Made by a program: the position numbers and the translations under genes
Assembly: GCA_009859145.1 (NCBI GenBank)
Contig: VRVR01000064.1
Coordinates: forward strand, 13,253 to 77,252
Length of the DNA stretch: 64,000 nucleotides
Origin: Andalucia godoyi
Taxonomy: Eukaryota; Discoba; Jakobea; Jakobida; Andaluciidae
Direction of reading: 5' to 3'
Part shown: in pieces, positions 19,886-29,547 of the stretch
How the letters are laid out: each line of letters begins with the position of its first letter
Numbering within the stretch: position 1 is the first letter of the stretch
Notes under the pieces: generated by a model
Databases searched by the model: none
The model's input: only the letters and a program-made list of their open reading frames with translations
Told to the model about the DNA's origin: nothing

Positions 19886-20470
19886 TTAGAGAGCATGATT
19901 CTCTGTCGGAATGCAGCGAAAAGTGCACTCCCCGATGCGGTGGAATGATAGCGCTGCATATTCGATAATCATCGCCATATGTTCGAACTTCGGGACATGA
20001 AACTCAACACAGAATGGAGGCAGCTGGTTTGCCTTCTTATCTGACCAAACATTCTGATTGGACATTGTTTTGGTGCTATCGGAACCAGCAGACTCAGTAA
20101 TGTCATCATTCTCGTTGTCGTCATTCTCATCTTCATCGTCCTCGTCGCCATCATCGTCGGATATGCCCTCACTGCCTTCCTCAGAATCCTCTTCGTCCGT
20201 TTCGGCGATGTCCTCGTATTCTTCATCGACTACATATTCCTCAAGAAAACCTTTCACAAGCGGAGAGAGCTGAGTCTTCGCCTTCTTCGACGTACGTTCC
20301 GCAAGTTCCGTAAGGTTCGTCTCAGCAGTAGCACGTTTTGCAGAAGAATATGGAACCTCGGATACGTTTCCGGCATCCTCTGCCATGGTAGAGAAAGGCG
20401 ATTCCGAAATCGGCTGAAACTTCGACGCAGGGAATGTGGAAGGGATTTGAGAATTCATGAGACTTCGCAT
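19886..20470 (-). CDS. Acidic nuclear-type protein, local family member C
   Basis: 194 residues, ATG 20470 to TAA; a second in-frame Met four codons on (MNSQIP) resembles the start of gene B and may be the real start. Residues about 60-75 are basic (ERTSKKAKTQ), 85-135 are a long Asp/Glu tract, and the C-terminal end carries VEFHVPKFEHMAMII, ALSFHRI and TFRC, clearly the module of gene B. It shares with gene A a similar leader just upstream of the start (rich in aaagaaacaa-type sequence). Role unknown. Confidence 0.65.
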   Translation of the reverse strand: MRSLMNSQIPSTFPASKFQPISESPFSTMAEDAGNVSEVPYSSAKRATAETNLTELAERTSKKAKTQLSPLVKGFLEEYVVDEEYEDIAETDEEDSEEGSEGISDDDGDEDDEDENDDNENDDITESAGSDSTKTMSNQNVWSDKKANQLPPFCVEFHVPKFEHMAMIIEYAALSFHRIGECTFRCIPTENHAL

Positions 20471-20760
20471 TATTAGTTGGTCAAAGGAGCAGACAAAGGA
20501 ACAAATGATGTTGAATTCTCAGTGATAAACGAAAAAAAGAATCAACGGATGATAATCATAAAAAGTGAAACGAGCGCAATATTCATACTCTCCTGAGAAC
20601 AGAAACGTCGCAGTCACGCAAGTCACCGCATTGCGAGCAGAAACAGTCCAAATGCGGAGGGCGTTCCGCTGAATCCACCTCGCAAAAGGTGAAGTGCGTG
20701 AAGTCTGCGAAGTCAAAGATTACGACTGCTTCTACCATTTTTCTCCATAAACTTTAGACC
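20471..20760. promoter_or_regulatory. Bidirectional promoter region of genes C and D
   Basis: 290 bp between the head-to-head starts at 20470 (minus) and 20761 (plus). It contains shared block copy C at 20617-20641 and further gaagtc-type words at 20699-20716 nearer to gene D, so both genes could be controlled from this spacer. Confidence 0.45.
20617..20641 (-). promoter_or_regulatory. Shared upstream block, copy C
   Basis: Plus-strand text cgcaagtcaccgcattgcga then gcaga, 147 bp upstream of gene C. The third member of the set with 17341-17364 and 19259-19283. Confidence 0.45.
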
Positions 20761-21858
20761 ATGTCTGCCTTCTGTGCTTACATTTCACTTTTTTTCGTTA
20801 TGCATCCCAACTTAAATCGCGTTCAGATGGCTCCAAAGTATTACATCAAGGCGATGCACAATAGCGTCACGCTAAAACTCGAACCACAGAAAATTGAAGT
20901 ATACGATCAAAGAGACAGCCTGATGCTTACCTCGTCAGAATTCGATGCAATGTTGTCTCGTGTATTGGAAGAGAAGTCGAAGATAGTGTCCATTCCCTCG
21001 GCTTCTGAATCCGCTGACAGTGAAGAGGAAACAATATCGTCCGAAGGGCAGAAAACAGATACATCGGAACACCGCGCGCAGCAGCTTTTCGACGCAATTC
21101 AGGAACAAGGAAGAATGAAGTCGAATTCTACAAAAGCGGAATGCGTCTCTCAAGAAGATCTGGCCCAAATGGTAGAAAATGGGGAAAACATACATGTGAT
21201 ATCTTCGAAGTTCATAGCGATCGTCACTCGTTCCGAATACGCGTCAGCACTCACCTACGCGATATTCGCGGTCGGCGTAAGGAATATTTTGGTTCAAGAA
21301 GAGAGAGGCGAAGATGACGAACAGGAAGAAGATGAGTGTATGCAGGGACATGCTGATGGGAAACGTCCGAAAAGGGGTTTCATGCAAAGGCTTGCAACAC
21401 GCATGGCTGAATACGCCGCACATTCAAAGAAGGAAACAGCGAAGGAATGGAGGCAAAGAATCCAACCGCGCCGACTGAACAGCTACCTATGGCTGGGAAA
21501 GTTATACATGGAATTTGAGGATTTTCGCTGCCTTCGCTGCCTACCTGGTTCCCGCATATCCGACTACGTGCAGGTTGGAGTGCTGCAAAAATTGTATGCA
21601 AAACTTCAAAACTGCAGTGCTGCAGAGGTTAATAAGCAAACCATGCTGCTCGATTCCGACAAAGTTTCAGAAACGTCTTCAGATGAAGCACAGGACTGCC
21701 TGCCGAAGGAACGCAATCCTGGAAACAATAGATGGCCTCTAGTAGACAGAGCCATAACAGGACGTCCTTTTAAGAAAAGACGACGGAACAAGATCAAGCA
21801 TATGAAGGTGAAACAATACCTGAAACATTTCGCAACCGCCAAGCCAAAAACCGACTAG
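20761..21858 (+). CDS. Basic-tailed protein, local family member D
   Basis: 365 residues if the first ATG is used; MAPKYY (20827) is an alternative start that would remove a hydrophobic leader. It contains an acidic/Ser-rich section, then HVISSKFIAIVTRSEY and YAIFAVGVRNI, which matches the KF....A...... module of genes B and C but here lies in the middle, followed by a short acidic tract (GEDDEQEEDE). The last 150 residues are basic, ending in GRPFKKRRRNKIKHMKVK, a likely nuclear signal. It is the only family member on the plus strand. Ends in TAG. Function unknown. Confidence 0.6.
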   Translation: MSAFCAYISLFFVMHPNLNRVQMAPKYYIKAMHNSVTLKLEPQKIEVYDQRDSLMLTSSEFDAMLSRVLEEKSKIVSIPSASESADSEEETISSEGQKTDTSEHRAQQLFDAIQEQGRMKSNSTKAECVSQEDLAQMVENGENIHVISSKFIAIVTRSEYASALTYAIFAVGVRNILVQEERGEDDEQEEDECMQGHADGKRPKRGFMQRLATRMAEYAAHSKKETAKEWRQRIQPRRLNSYLWLGKLYMEFEDFRCLRCLPGSRISDYVQVGVLQKLYAKLQNCSAAEVNKQTMLLDSDKVSETSSDEAQDCLPKERNPGNNRWPLVDRAITGRPFKKRRRNKIKHMKVKQYLKHFATAKPKTD

Positions 21859-22027
21859 TCAATAAAACACCGCTTCAGCAAAATGGCGCAAAACAACTCA
21901 AGTGACGGATGATTCCACTTGAGTGCGTAACAGCGATGCTCACATTTCTCCCAAAACCGCGCGTCCGCGTTCTGAAGACCCCAGACAAATGGAGCCCGGA
22001 TGAATGAGTTGTCTTTGAAGCACGGCC

Positions 22028-23887
22028 ATGTACTTGGAGGAGTGGGACAGAAACATTCTTGAGACCTTGAAAGATGAACACTCTGGATGGAAATGTAAGA
22101 GCTCGCTCGTAGAAATTGTTGCCATCACAGCAGTGTCGATGCCAGAAGTCCCGCATGCTGTGACTCTTGGTAGATTGGAAGAGCTGCGCACGTTTTATAC
22201 CCCTTTGGAAGAAGATGACTGGTTTGTTCTGCTTGTAGACGAAATCAAGCATCGACTCATGGCTAAAGAGTCTCTTGGAGATGACTTTTTCTTGTCGTTG
22301 CGCTGTGCTCGTCGAATTTCTCATGTTTGGAAGCAAGAAATCGATGTTTCTAGGTTGCGAGGACCTCAAAGCGAAGCCGTCTTTGCTGTGCATCAGCATT
22401 TTCAAACAGATGGTTTCCAAGCAAAGAGTATGCAGAGGTTATTCATTTTGCGCTACGTAATGCAATGCCTGGTTTGTCGCGGTACGCTGAACGGCTCCTC
22501 TCTTACATCGTTGAATCACAAGATCGAAAGTTTCGCACGCAGTAATACTCCTGCACTTGTGCAGCTTCCTGTGGGAATGGGGAAAACGGGAATCGCGATG
22601 ACACTTCCGTTCGGAATGTCCACGGGCCGTGTACTCTTTTTGGCTCCTAACACTGAAATTGCAAAGGAAGCTGTCAGAAATGCATGCGTTCAGTCCAGTA
22701 AGTGTTTTATTAAAAATCGCGGTATCCTCTGCGACGGAAGTACATTTCCGCGCGTGGGATTGATTGTTGGACGGTCGCTTGGCGTGGATGGAAGGGCGGA
22801 ATGGGAATCTCTTGGAGTTGTTGTTGCAGATGAGCATTCGTTGTCTACATTGAACGACTGTGCGTTTGTTGTGACAACTCGCTTTTTGATGCATGCAGAT
22901 GGTGCAATTATGAGGCGGCTGCCCTCCAACTTCTTCGATTTGGTCATCGTAGATGAAGCCCATCACAGTGCATGCAAAACGTACCGTCGCATTCGGTCCA
23001 AATTTCCAGGTGCTCGGTATGTCTATGCAACAGCAACACCAAATAGAGCAGACGGCCGGAAGATGGACGCACGATGTGTGTACTTTTGCCCGCGATCGCG
23101 AGCATGGGAAGTGGGTGCATGGAAACGAATCATCGTCGACAGTGTCAACCTGACGCGTCTTGTGTTTCCTTCTATGGTGCCGGACGGTGACGTTGTCGAA
23201 TTCTCTTCTTCTAGGAACATTCAAAAAGCAGGCCACATTCGATGGGTTCGAAGAGGTATTGCAAGGTCATCGGTTGCCGTCCACCAGATTCTTGGTCGAG
23301 TACTGAAACTTCTCGAGGAAAAGAATCGGCCGGAATCCACTGTTCATCATCAAGCGATTTTGCAAGCTGTGGATTTATCTCACGCGATTCTTCTGGAAAA
23401 GATGTTCAATGACCACTCTTTGAACACACGAGGCTTTCGAGCCATCGCAATTGGCTCGACCAATCCTAGTGAAAGTGATCTCCTACAAACGCACTGTGAG
23501 AAACGATTGAAGGCATTCAAGCGAGGTAGATATGACGCAATCGTCCATGTTGGAATACTTGGAGAAGGGTTTGACCATTGCAATCTGTCGATTTGTGGAA
23601 TCATCCACCCGTTTTCTACCTCTGCCCCTTTAGAACAGCTTATTGGAAGAGTGATTCGAACGTTTCCTCCAGATACTCCAGGTTTGGATCCGAGTGTTGA
23701 CAACGTCGCACATGTTGTGACTCATGCTGCATTTGGATTAGAGGCCATGATCCGAGGATTTGCGACGGATAGTACTGTTCGCACCCAGTTTCGTGGCCGG
23801 AGAAGATGGAATGCAGATGGAACAGAGGTTACTCCGGTCCTCGAAGAAGGATATGGATTGACATCTTTTTCTTTGGAGCTTCAGTAA
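22028..23887 (+). CDS. Superfamily 2 DEAH-type helicase
   Basis: 619 residues, ATG to TAA. The ATPase motifs are complete: Walker A VGMGKT at about 182, the DEAH box VIVDEAHH at about 308, motif III YATATPNR, and motif VI QLIGRVIRTFP at about 537, preceded by GILGEGFDHCNL. The order and the EGFD / IGRVIR forms are those of the ResIII/SSL2-like group that also includes restriction-enzyme HsdR-type motors, rather than DEAD-box RNA helicases. The 175 N-terminal residues are unrecognised and replace the nuclease or other domains some relatives have. It should translocate on nucleic acid using ATP; substrate unknown. No signal peptide. Confidence 0.85.
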   Translation: MYLEEWDRNILETLKDEHSGWKCKSSLVEIVAITAVSMPEVPHAVTLGRLEELRTFYTPLEEDDWFVLLVDEIKHRLMAKESLGDDFFLSLRCARRISHVWKQEIDVSRLRGPQSEAVFAVHQHFQTDGFQAKSMQRLFILRYVMQCLVCRGTLNGSSLTSLNHKIESFARSNTPALVQLPVGMGKTGIAMTLPFGMSTGRVLFLAPNTEIAKEAVRNACVQSSKCFIKNRGILCDGSTFPRVGLIVGRSLGVDGRAEWESLGVVVADEHSLSTLNDCAFVVTTRFLMHADGAIMRRLPSNFFDLVIVDEAHHSACKTYRRIRSKFPGARYVYATATPNRADGRKMDARCVYFCPRSRAWEVGAWKRIIVDSVNLTRLVFPSMVPDGDVVEFSSSRNIQKAGHIRWVRRGIARSSVAVHQILGRVLKLLEEKNRPESTVHHQAILQAVDLSHAILLEKMFNDHSLNTRGFRAIAIGSTNPSESDLLQTHCEKRLKAFKRGRYDAIVHVGILGEGFDHCNLSICGIIHPFSTSAPLEQLIGRVIRTFPPDTPGLDPSVDNVAHVVTHAAFGLEAMIRGFATDSTVRTQFRGRRRWNADGTEVTPVLEEGYGLTSFSLELQ

Positions 23888-24153
23888 AATGGATTTGGTG
23901 GTAGTAAGCCTACCAGCCGTAGTGAAAGCACCTGCAGAAAGTTCGCACGAATCACTGCGCCCCAGATTTCTTCACAAGCTGCTGCCCAATCCGTGCACTG
24001 CGGGAAACCAAAACGTTTCGCGCGTCACCGGCCTTTCACTTTTTATTAACTTTTGTTCACTGTTTTCTTCTGTTTTTCGTTTTTCGTGTTTTTTTTTTTT
24101 TAAAGATTCAACCGATCTATTTTCTTTGTCTTAACCCTTTAATCTGACAAAGA

Positions 24154-25224
24154 ATGTCGAATCTGAATTCATCTCCCTCCTCGTTTGCCGATTGGGAATT
24201 TGACTTGACTGCCGATTTGGCAAGATCTTCTGCAGATGCAGTTCATTATTCTCCATGGACTGACGCTGTAGAAGCGTTCCAATCGTCTCCTCCGCAGATA
24301 GTCCCGCCCGGCGATTCAGTCGACTTCTTCGCTGAATCGTTGAACCTTGTTACATCACCAGCTTCGACAGAGCATTCCACCACGCAGGACAGCGTCGTTT
24401 CGGACCTTTCGACTGGTGACGAAGTCTCTCTCCACAGAACTCCTGTTGCGGACTCCATGGACATTCCAACCGGTACGCAGGATACCCCCATTTCGAACTC
24501 GTCGACTGATGCTGCCGTTGATGACGAACCTCCCCAAGTCACTCCTATCGGAAGTCGCATTAGGGGCTCCGTGGGTACTGCCCCCCACTGGCTGTCCGTC
24601 GAAAATGGTGCTTGCTGGATTGAAGTGCGCTGGCTTCACGATTCTCCTTCTCGAGGCGGCAATTTCGACGTCACGGACGACGGTCTTCCCGAGGGCACGC
24701 GTGGCGTCCGTGAAGTCATGAAGGGAAAGCATGGCAGAGTTTCTGTGTCTGTAGTCTTCTTAGGGGGAGTGTCTACCGATGTATCGGTTTCTTTCTTTTT
24801 TGAAGACACGACTGGGACCGAACGCATGCCATTCAAGACGTCCGAAGGGATGCAGCAACGTGCACGCTTCAATCTTCGATCGGAGTCGAGATTTGGAACT
24901 CACGGGGATCAAGCTGGTGCATATGGAACTCAAGAATTCTGTTTCCAGAAAACAACGGTTCGCAAACGACTTCAATTCCGATTGCATGTCCAGGTATCTG
25001 TTGGCGATTCCACATTGGTTGCGACGAGCTGCCCGTTCAGAGTGCTCTCGCGTGCTCATCGTGGAGCTGCAGCTGCAGATCAGGCAGTTTTCTGCCACAA
25101 GGCTTTTTCTTGCATCATCGATGCACTTTCTTTCTACATGTACGTTGTTACTCTTCACATCAGATTCGTGTTGATGAGTAGCCGGGGTGTTCGACAATCA
25201 CCGGCGTTTTGTACATGTTGTTAG
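24154..25224 (+). CDS. Ser/Thr-rich protein with beta-rich C-terminal domain, unidentified
   Basis: 356 residues, ATG to TAG. The first 145 residues are Ser/Thr/Pro/Asp-rich and look disordered. Residues about 150-300 look like a folded, beta-rich domain (VSVSVVFLGGVSTDVSVSFF, KRLQFRLHVQVSV) ending in CPFRVLSRAHRG, a form reminiscent of Ig-like DNA-binding domains of transcription factors. The last 50 residues change character (Cys/Phe-rich) and may be intron or untranslated sequence read through, so the real C-terminus is uncertain. A transcription-factor role is a guess. Confidence 0.55.
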   Translation: MSNLNSSPSSFADWEFDLTADLARSSADAVHYSPWTDAVEAFQSSPPQIVPPGDSVDFFAESLNLVTSPASTEHSTTQDSVVSDLSTGDEVSLHRTPVADSMDIPTGTQDTPISNSSTDAAVDDEPPQVTPIGSRIRGSVGTAPHWLSVENGACWIEVRWLHDSPSRGGNFDVTDDGLPEGTRGVREVMKGKHGRVSVSVVFLGGVSTDVSVSFFFEDTTGTERMPFKTSEGMQQRARFNLRSESRFGTHGDQAGAYGTQEFCFQKTTVRKRLQFRLHVQVSVGDSTLVATSCPFRVLSRAHRGAAAADQAVFCHKAFSCIIDALSFYMYVVTLHIRFVLMSSRGVRQSPAFCTCC

Positions 25225-26527
25225 AGAATATAAATTACATAGATTCTATTCACTTTTTCTCTTTCTTGTTTCTTTCATTTTCAACATACGTACTGGAAAG
25301 CATACCAGTAGTTGCGCGGACAAAAAAGCAAAATAATTCGTCTGCGTATACACTGAGAAGATCGTCAAGACTTCATTCTTAGTATGAGAATGTGGCATGT
25401 ATGCGAGTAAACGAACTGGTGCTCTTGTGTCAGAAGCAGATATTATGTTTTTCGGCCATGAGTGAACATGTAGAGATTTATAATATAACACACGAGGATT
25501 TATGGTACTGGTAGATACGAGGAATCCATTGTTTTTTTGGCCAGCATTCACCAATTGGAATCGGTACTCATATCGACGATTCATTCTGAAACAGCTTCAC
25601 GCCGTGTCATCACAAGAAGCGATTTGCAAATTATTTACAAGGATCATCAAACGATATCAAATTTCCAAGTGAGGACTGGATCTGCCACCAATGGCCAGTC
25701 CAAAGGGAAACATGAATGAGAACTATAACATATTGCAGAAAACTTGAAAGAAGGATCAGTTGAGAAACAGAAGGACAAAAAATTGAATGTTTCCATCCAT
25801 TTCGTAGCACACGTACCGAATGGCTGAATTTCACAGATTTAACGATCGTATGCTCAACCGATATTCAGTTGATTGTTTCATCGAGCTTCGTTAGATTATG
25901 CTACAAAGAGAAATATGAAGATGCTCATCTCTTCAAAGACACAGACATCGGGTTGCGACACCGCGATCTGAGGGCACTTTCAGAAAATGCATTACAGCGG
26001 ATTCGGATCGTATGTTACCCCCTCCCCTTCCCTCCCTCGCCCCCTGGACACGGACAAAATTTATTATGGTAATCCTACTAGTGCAGCATTGGTGTAATCA
26101 CGGACAGTGCTTTTAAGATATCTGTTGACTTGCAGTTCTAGAACCCCCTCCCCTGCTGTAGGTCGGACACATCCGAAACTACAGTGAGTTATTTTCTGAA
26201 AGTGTTTTTGAGGTCCGTGGGAGATGCGATGAATTCGACGTCGACACCTGTAGACAGAAAGAACGGTACCCCAGGGGTACCGATCCGCAGTTTCGCAGTC
26301 TTCGAAAAACAAAAGAACACGTGCCTTAGCGATGTGAATTTACTCTGAAACCCATCTGTACAAACCGTTTCAAGAAACTTCTCAACACCTTTCCGTCAAG
26401 AATAATTAACATTGCTGCGATGAAACGTTTTCATTTTCCAAATTATCACGATTTCACGTTGACTGTTCTTTCAAAATGATTCTGGAATAGTGCTGGTTAA
26501 ATCGATTCAAATTTGCACCTTGGTAAG

Positions 26528-26602
26528 CAGCAGTATAAGGCGTGCCACAGTGGTTCGAGATTGCAATGTTGCCGTCCGGTGCTTTTTGGATACTACCCGC
26601 CG
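26528..26602 (+). repeat. Diverged direct repeat, copy 1
   Basis: Shares with 26770-26856 the ordered words cag.ataaggcg, acagtggt, gtccggtgc and acc.gc, with about 70-75 percent match judged by eye. Origin unknown. Confidence 0.45.
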
Positions 26603-26627
26603 AGCATTTGTCTTCCCCTGTTTTGGC

Positions 26628-26660
26628 TTTTGAATTTTGAAATTTTGAAATTTTGAAATT
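26628..26660. repeat. Microsatellite, unit ttttgaaa
   Basis: Four near-perfect head-to-tail 8-bp units between the two diverged repeats. Confidence 0.75.
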
Positions 26661-26769
26661 CTAATCTTCATCATTGGTCTCCAATGCTGGTTCTGGGTAC
26701 CGGGGTTTGCAATTTGGCGCTCGACAATCGATTTGGCTTTTCGATGCCGGCTTCCGGTGGCTCTGTGTC

Positions 26770-26856
26770 GCGCAGCATAAGGCGACCGACAGTGGTCTTG
26801 GGATTTCCGATGGTGGTGTCCGGTGCGTCCGGTGCTTCTGTGGCATCCCACCGCAT
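26770..26856 (+). repeat. Diverged direct repeat, copy 2
   Basis: Second copy of the segment at 26528-26602, longer by about 12 bp because of a doubled gtccggtgc word. Confidence 0.45.
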
Positions 26857-27429
26857 AAAGCATCCAAAGTCGAATACTGGGGTTCAGAAGACTATTTGAA
26901 TGGTATAATGGCGAAGCAACCACAATCAGTGTGATCATTCCGAACATGGTCTCCAAATGAGACTAGTGGATACCAATTAGATGGATTTTTTAATCAAGTC
27001 AACGGAATCGTGCATTTAGCTGTGAATCAGTGTACTGAAAGATGTTTTACGATTTTCTCCAACGCGAGAATTGAACAGAGGCATTTATTAAACCAAACTG
27101 AGAATTCTTGGAAGTGCGGTATCTTGACGGCAATAGGCTGTTTTGAAGAATCTGCAATCACAGGAAAGTTCCCTTGGTGAACTTTGCAATGGATTCGTCA
27201 TGATGAATCGCAATGTTGTCGAATCAAACACTCGTCTGGAAGCCTAGCTCATCCAGATTCTTCACAGAGCAGAGGAAAAGTAAACTGTATCATACCACAG
27301 TCTTATTCAGAAGCAGAACTGATGTTTATCCATATTTTACTGATATTTTGATCTTTCACACGTCTGAAGGAATGCGTAGCGAATTGGGAAGTTTTTAGAC
27401 GGAATTTTATATATTGAACAAAACAGAAT

Positions 27430-27699
27430 ATGTCCATTGAACTTGCGTTACTGATCCTTCTGACGTTCGTGCTCGTCGGCGGATGTCTGCCATATATCTT
27501 GCGCGCTGCAGCGTGTGGCATCGACAAACTCTGGGCTGTGTTTCAGTCGAGCAAAACCAATCAACCATCGATCCAACAAATCCCCAAAGATACGATCACG
27601 TCGGGATCGTCAACAACTGTGCAGTCAGCAAAAGATGCAAGTACGGAAGACCAATCTCCATCACAGAAAGACAGCGTCCTAGACACATTCACTGGATAA
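27430..27699 (+). CDS. Small single-pass membrane protein, hypothetical
   Basis: 89 residues, ATG to TAA. An N-terminal hydrophobic span (LALLILLTFVLVGGCLPYIL) would anchor it or act as a signal; the rest is Ser/Thr/Gln-rich and polar. The start has A at -3. No relatives recognised. It could be the first exon of a larger gene, since spliced candidates follow closely. Confidence 0.4.
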   Translation: MSIELALLILLTFVLVGGCLPYILRAAACGIDKLWAVFQSSKTNQPSIQQIPKDTITSGSSTTVQSAKDASTEDQSPSQKDSVLDTFTG

Positions 27700-27762
27700 A
27701 CACACGAAGCGCTTATCCTATCGGCAGTAATTTACAGAAGTAATACAAATTTGTTTTGCGCG

Positions 27763-28204
27763 ATGACAGTCTCTTTCCTTGACGTAAAATTCTTTATTTC
27801 TGCAACATTGTAGCTTTTTCTGCTATTCGCAGCTGTCCTTTTTCATGATCTTGCAGTATTTGTTTTTTCTCAAAGGATTTGCAATTTTCCGATACCGACA
27901 TGATGTAATGCTTTTGCAGAAATGTGAATCAAAGCACTACGTTGAAAACGGAAGGCCGTATGAAAAATGATGGTAAACTCGAAAAGCCGTGCAAAGTGCC
28001 GAGGTCGTGTGGCACAAATTTTGGGGCGAAACTCTTTGCGAAATGGCCCAATGGTATGTTGCTTGTAAACAATGGAATCATGCTGTCCGTTGTGTACCTC
28101 AGTTTTTTGCTTGTTCATTCGAAACTTGTTTCATCGACAAGGCACTCAATACCATGCTAATGATTTGCACACTTGCTAGTCCAAAGACTATACGAGCCGG
28201 CTGA
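27763..28204 (+). CDS. Candidate small secreted Cys-rich protein, four exons
   Basis: Exons 27763-27783, 27814-27855, 27920-27957 and 27997-28204 join in one frame through introns of 30, 64 and 39 nt with GT-AG ends. The product is 102 residues. It starts with a hydrophobic leader made by exons 1-2 (LFLLFAAVLFHDLA) resembling a secretion signal, followed by a region with seven Cys (KCESK, TLCEM, VACKQ, VRCVP, FACSF, ETCFI, ICTL). The two intron-flanking parts are in the same frame and separated by stops only inside the proposed introns. The 30-nt and 39-nt introns are unusually short, so the model is tentative. Function unknown. Confidence 0.35.
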
Positions 28205-28356
28205 CTAACTGCTTTTGCTTTCACGTTTCTTTCTTGTTAACAGGATTTCTTCGAGAAACTCCATTGAACCGTTCTAACAAAGCATGTCGTGGGTCGGCTC
28301 CTTGTTACGTTGTCAAACTAATTTCAGAAACCTCACAGCAGTCTGGAGCACATGGT

Positions 28357-28567
28357 CCCTTTCTTCGGCTGTGCAGGGTCTGTGCACGTCTGCTTTTACA
28401 TACTACCATATATAGTAATATTATATTCTTATCTTAATAAGTATTGAAAGACTCTCTTCGCGCGGAGAAATAGAGAAATAGAGAAAGATAAAGAATAAAA
28501 AGCAATTTAAAAAAGGAAATGTCGTATGAGCAAATATGCACAGACCCTGCACAGCCGAAGAAAGGGG
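28357..28567. mobile_element. MITE-like element 1
   Basis: About 211 bp with terminal inverted repeats near 30 bp (outer text ccctttcttcggctgtgcag). It has no coding capacity. Its core is about 90 percent identical to the reverse complement of the core of element 2 (28908-29156), including ctctcttcgcgcggagaaa. Target-site duplication was not resolved. Confidence 0.7.
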
Positions 28568-28907
28568 TAGCTGACTGAAGGAGAGAGAAAAGTTCTCAAC
28601 AAGACATCAGGACATAATCATCACAACACCAGAGTATATGCAAATTGCAGTACGACAGGGAACGACCTAGAACAAGGTGTAGAACGCCAGAAAGCCTGAA
28701 ACTCAGACCCTCATGAGAAGACGAGATTCTACCATTTTTGTGAGGAAATCTCTTACACAATTGAGCTGCCTGAGTGTACCCCGTCATGGAATGCCATCCT
28801 CAGTTACCAAGGACATTCTTTATTTCACGACAATAGCCGAAGATTTTAGGAACTTTATTTTTAAGGTGTCACATCCCGAACACCATGTTGAAAGACAAAG
28901 TTTAGCT

Positions 28908-29156
28908 AAGGCCTTCACAGGTCGTCTTGCTTTTCTTGCCTTGTGCAGGTCTGTGCGTGTTTGCTTGTACAACATTTCCTTTTTTAAATTACTTTTATTC
29001 TTTATATTTCTATATTTCTCTATTTCTCCGCGCGAAGAGAGTCTTCCAATACTTATTAAGATAAGTATATAAGATTACTATATATGGTAGTATGTAAAAG
29101 CAAACGTGCACAGACCTGCACAAGGCAAGAAAAGCAAGACGACTTGTGAAGGCCTT
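28908..29156. mobile_element. MITE-like element 2, opposite orientation
   Basis: About 249 bp, terminal inverted repeats about 49 bp with one mismatch (outer text aaggccttcaca, inner ttgtgcaggtctgtgc). Non-coding. Inverted relative to element 1 and about 340 bp from it, so transcripts through both could fold on themselves. The remaining sequence of 28568-28907 and 29157-29547 shows no gene. Confidence 0.75.
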
Positions 29157-29547
29157 GGTCCAAACCTGGGAAGCAAAGACTTGTGAAAGATAGCATGTTT
29201 TTCAAAAACCTGTGAAAGACGATTAACGTCAAGGAACACAACGAAACAGTGACAACACAGAGAAACCATACCTTTCTTCCTCTTTCAACTTAACAACTGC
29301 ATGCAGGAAAGAAGAAAGATTGCATTATGAAAGACGGCAGGCTGGTGCACACAGCTACCTGGGCGGATACATGAAGAGGTTTACAAGTTTCGTACGTACA
29401 AGAGATGCGGGATGACAGAGGTATTTCTGGGGGAAATTTCGAGATGCTCGTGGAGCGTTCGAGCTTTTTGATTAGAGTATCGTTTACATCGTTGGGGTTT
29501 ACATCTTGGGCTAAGCTACATGAGCGTTGGACATAGATAGTTCATAT

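Larger units (their letters stand above)
25225..27429. other. Gene-poor region
   Basis: About 2.2 kb without a convincing frame. It contains a pyrimidine-rich tract at 26019-26045, a GGTACC-centred inverted repeat near 26264-26280, a diverged 75-bp repeat pair (26528-26602 and 26770-26856) and an 8-bp microsatellite. Short open frames here overlap one another on both strands and share no motif with known families. Confidence 0.4.
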
